A DNA stretch of 6,661 bases, taken from contig NZAS01000098.1 in the NCBI GenBank assembly GCA_002686195.1, positions 1 to 6,661 of the forward strand. Reading direction: 5' to 3'. Origin of the DNA: Candidatus Pacearchaeota archaeon (GTDB lineage Archaea > Nanoarchaeota > Nanoarchaeia > Pacearchaeales > GW2011-AR1). This document shows positions 4,764 through 6,661 of the stretch, in pieces (positions within the stretch are counted from its first letter, which is position 1; each line of letters opens with the position of its first letter). The position numbers and the translations under genes are program-made. The notes beneath the pieces were generated by a model. It saw only the letters and a list, made by a program, of their open reading frames with translations. It was not told where the DNA came from and did not search any database.

Positions 4764-5282
4764 TTATTCTTGATTTACAAAGTGCACGCCGTATGCCTTT
4801 GACAGATCTTCTGAATCATTCATACAGTGCATTTCTTGCCAGTAGTGAGCCATCTCATGTGCAAGAAGGTATGATCGCTGATACTCTGATAGACTTTCAT
4901 CATATGTGATTATCACTGATGCTCTTCCCGGTTCAGAATGCTTAGAATCATAGTATGCATAGATCATTCCATCATACTGATACCAGGGGATGAATGAAGA
5001 CATGTCATGATCATTTAGGTCGCTTAGTGGCACATCAAAGATGTCAACACCTAGACTCTTACATCTCTTATTTTCTGTACCTGAGAAGCTGTAAAATGTT
5101 TTTCCCATTCTTTCAATAGCGTCTCTTACGTTCATTTGCGACTGGCTATCTGGACCATAGTATCTATATGTTGATCCACTGTCTAGTGTAAATGATGATT
5201 GTTGATCAAAGCTATATTCTGACATATGTTGCGGCTGTGCTGCAATCGAATATGATACAACGATGGATAGAATAATGTTCAT
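4764..5282 (-). CDS. Probable secreted zinc-metallopeptidase-like protein, 172 aa
   Basis: The N-terminus, MNIILSIVVSYSIAAQPQ, is a short hydrophobic stretch ending in a plausible signal peptidase I site (A-A before Q16), so export is likely, although no basic residue precedes the core. Residues about 20-60 are polar (Ser, Gln, Tyr). Two cysteines, C74 and C153, could form a disulfide outside the cytoplasm. Near the C-terminus is SYLLAHEMAHYWQEMHC (137-153), in which H142-E143-x-x-H146 is a zincin motif in the usual amphipathic helix. E158, in DSEDLSKAY, could be the third ligand, as in gluzincin-type enzymes. Zinc binding is well supported by the motif context; proteolysis and substrate are unknown. 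It is opposite to its neighbours and convergent with the forward gene ending at 4763. The start has no visible Shine-Dalgarno sequence. A phage-borne exported peptidase might act on the cell envelope or in virion entry, but that is conjecture. Confidence 0.8.
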   Translation of the reverse strand: MNIILSIVVSYSIAAQPQHMSEYSFDQQSSFTLDSGSTYRYYGPDSQSQMNVRDAIERMGKTFYSFSGTENKRCKSLGVDIFDVPLSDLNDHDMSSFIPWYQYDGMIYAYYDSKHSEPGRASVIITYDESLSEYQRSYLLAHEMAHYWQEMHCMNDSEDLSKAYGVHFVNQE

Positions 5283-5363
5283 TATATTATTATACTGATT
5301 ATTTTTAAAATTTGCACGAATCTTTAGAGTCTTACAAACTAATTTAAAATGACATCAGGCTGA

Positions 5364-5372
5364 ATATTTATT
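5364..5372. promoter_or_regulatory. Late-promoter-like octamer in divergent spacer
   Basis: ATATTTATT, read on the reverse strand, contains AATAAATA, 7 of 8 bases of the T4-type late promoter. It lies about 83 bases before the start of the reverse-strand secreted gene and 26 bases before the forward GTG at 5398. The same core occurs at 3269-3276 before the other reverse gene. It also occurs at 2600-2607, where no reverse gene follows, which weakens the case. Confidence 0.25.
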
Positions 5373-5397
5373 TGTATTAGCTGTCTGGAGTGACATA

Positions 5398-6661
5398 GTG
5401 AAAATATCTGAAACACGTGCACGTGAAATTATTAGAGATGTGATCATACAGAATAGACAAATTTGTGAGCAAAGTGAAGATACTTGTAAAAGAGAGGGAT
5501 TTTCGTGGATAGACTGGGACTGTGCTGATTCGCCTGGCTTGTCAGATAGAGATAAAGACATTATTTCTGCGATGCAGAGTGCACTAATAGCATCAGGTGA
5601 AAAATATTCGAAATGGGTTAGCGACGGCGTGCAACCTATTTCTCCTCAAGAAAACGGTGATGCAGCAGTGATGGTTAGTCAGTGGAAGGAGTGGGTTGAA
5701 GCAATATATACACCGCTATATGAAAGAATTGGTAATGAAGCTGGGCTGCCTTCACCTGATGATGTTTTCGCTGACTGGTCATTTAGCGGTGCAGCAAGAA
5801 CTCTCGGATATACTTCTGGCAACGTTTCATCTAATGAAGCAGCAAATGTTGCACTCGGTGAATGGAAGAGCTTTATTATGAGACTGGGTGATCCCAAGCC
5901 AGACTCTGCAATTTCTGAAAATTATTTCGAAGCACAGGCAAATGCGTTTATGAAAGAAATTGAAGAAAGTATTGATCATGATGACCCGTGCATCTTTGCA
6001 AAAAGACTGAAAGATGAAATTGATGATCTAATCGTAGGTGAAACAAAAAGACCGCTAATATCGCAGGCAAGAGAGGTAGAAAATCTTCTAGATGGGTTTA
6101 CAACGGACAATGATTTTATAGTAATTGGACAGATTATTCGTGGTGTTATTAAGTCAGATGATACATCTGGCCTATGGAAAACACGTGCATTTTTATCGCT
6201 ATATGGCATTATTACTAAAGGCCCCATAGAAGATGCTTGGGAGGCTGCACTCGATATTGCAACTCTTTTATTATTGGGAACAATGGCCGCAGGACGCGCT
6301 GCAGGAGGTGCGGTCCTAAGGTCAGCAGGTGTAACATTTAAAGGTATTTTTTCATCTGGAATCAGTGCTGGCGCACGAGGTGGGAAACTAGGAAAAAGCA
6401 TTATGCAGCTATCAAAAGCCGGCGGTGGACAGGCTGTGTACACATTTAGAAGGCTGGCACTTGGTTCTCCGTCTGTTTCTCCAGCATTTGGACCTAGTGG
6501 TTCGCCAATTAGCGTTGGAGGCAGAATAATAAAAACCCTTCTTTTAACAGCAGGAATGTATGGTGAAAGCAAGGGAGTAGATTTTTTAAATGAAAAACTT
6601 CTAAAGCTAAAAGAATGCGACTATGATGAAACAGGAAATATCTTTCTTGGAATGATTTCTG
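5398..6661 (+). CDS. Large hypothetical protein with Gly/Ala-rich hydrophobic domain, partial (421+ aa)
   Basis: The frame is open from a GTG at 5398 (GGAG at 5387-5390, seven-base spacer) to the window edge, so the C-terminus is missing. The N-terminus, ISETRAREIIRDVIIQN (3-19), is a variant of the recurrent helix. A Cys/Trp-rich patch follows: C23, C30, then FSWIDWDCADSPGLSD (35-50). Residues 52-260 are helical and acidic, with regularly spaced tryptophans (W73, W96, W99, W127, W156). From about 275 the character changes: DAWEAALDIATLLLLGTMAA (279-298) is strongly hydrophobic. It is followed by a Gly/Ala/Lys-rich region with GRAAGGAVLRSAG (299-311) and SAGARGGKLGKSI (323-335), and another hydrophobic helix near 377-388. 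Such a membrane-active-looking region occurs in phage entry or internal virion proteins and in the pre-toxin part of polymorphic toxins; neither can be confirmed. A 198-codon reverse ORF inside it is a shadow. Confidence 0.85.
   Translation, partial: MKISETRAREIIRDVIIQNRQICEQSEDTCKREGFSWIDWDCADSPGLSDRDKDIISAMQSALIASGEKYSKWVSDGVQPISPQENGDAAVMVSQWKEWVEAIYTPLYERIGNEAGLPSPDDVFADWSFSGAARTLGYTSGNVSSNEAANVALGEWKSFIMRLGDPKPDSAISENYFEAQANAFMKEIEESIDHDDPCIFAKRLKDEIDDLIVGETKRPLISQAREVENLLDGFTTDNDFIVIGQIIRGVIKSDDTSGLWKTRAFLSLYGIITKGPIEDAWEAALDIATLLLLGTMAAGRAAGGAVLRSAGVTFKGIFSSGISAGARGGKLGKSIMQLSKAGGGQAVYTFRRLALGSPSVSPAFGPSGSPISVGGRIIKTLLLTAGMYGESKGVDFLNEKLLKLKECDYDETGNIFLGMIS

Noticed and set aside
5976..6572. 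198-codon reverse ORF inside the long terminal gene
   Set aside because: Pro/Ala/Ser-rich shadow of the forward frame, which is open throughout with a good ribosome binding site and coherent helices.
1..6661. CRISPR array, insertion sequence or transposase
   Set aside because: No regularly spaced direct repeats of 20 or more bases, no paired terminal inverted repeats, and no transposase motifs in any frame.

Overview
The window looks like a piece of a tailed-phage (or prophage-like) genome, probably of an uncultured aquatic lineage. The reasons are indirect. Genes are short and tightly packed, with ATGA and TAATG overlaps. Nearly every product is a small protein of unknown function, and no metabolic or housekeeping gene is present. 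Several products begin with a similar short amphipathic helix of the type I-x-x-x-x-[IV]-R-x-[IL]-I-x-E-E-[IV]. No terminase, portal, capsid or polymerase gene lies in the window, so the phage assignment is an inference. No gene here can be given a standard symbol.

Layout. Positions 1-1055 are visibly richer in G+C. They hold a 71-aa protein with a GTG start (43-258), a tandem-hairpin intrinsic terminator (261-308), a 166-aa protein with one EF-hand-type calcium loop (366-866), and a non-coding stretch packed with five consecutive hairpins (940-1051). The hairpin stretch overlaps traces of a decayed small gene. From about 1060 the sequence turns AT-rich. A small barrel-like protein (1116-1340) is followed by an intergenic gap, then a coupled gene pair (1559-1912, 1916-2575). 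Each member of that pair carries two copies of the helix module. Next come a tail-anchored membrane protein (2625-2867), a reverse-strand HExxH protein (2864-3202), and a forward cluster of four genes (3306-3515, 3512-3832, 3847-4530, 4530-4763). A second reverse-strand HExxH protein with a signal peptide (4764-5282) follows. Last is a long forward gene that starts with GTG at 5398 and runs off the window after 421 codons.

How it may work together (inference). The forward genes form at least two co-transcribed blocks. The recurrent N-terminal helix suggests that several products go to the same place, for example the phage prohead, or dock on the same partner. The two reverse-strand genes both encode HExxH (zinc-metallopeptidase-like) proteins. 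Each sits tail-to-tail with a forward gene, with no spacer, and each has an AT-rich divergent intergenic region at its 5' side. This is the arrangement expected of independently controlled accessory genes. The strongest leads are the repeated helix module, the paired inverted HExxH genes, the hairpin array and the large terminal ORF with its Gly/Ala-rich hydrophobic domain.
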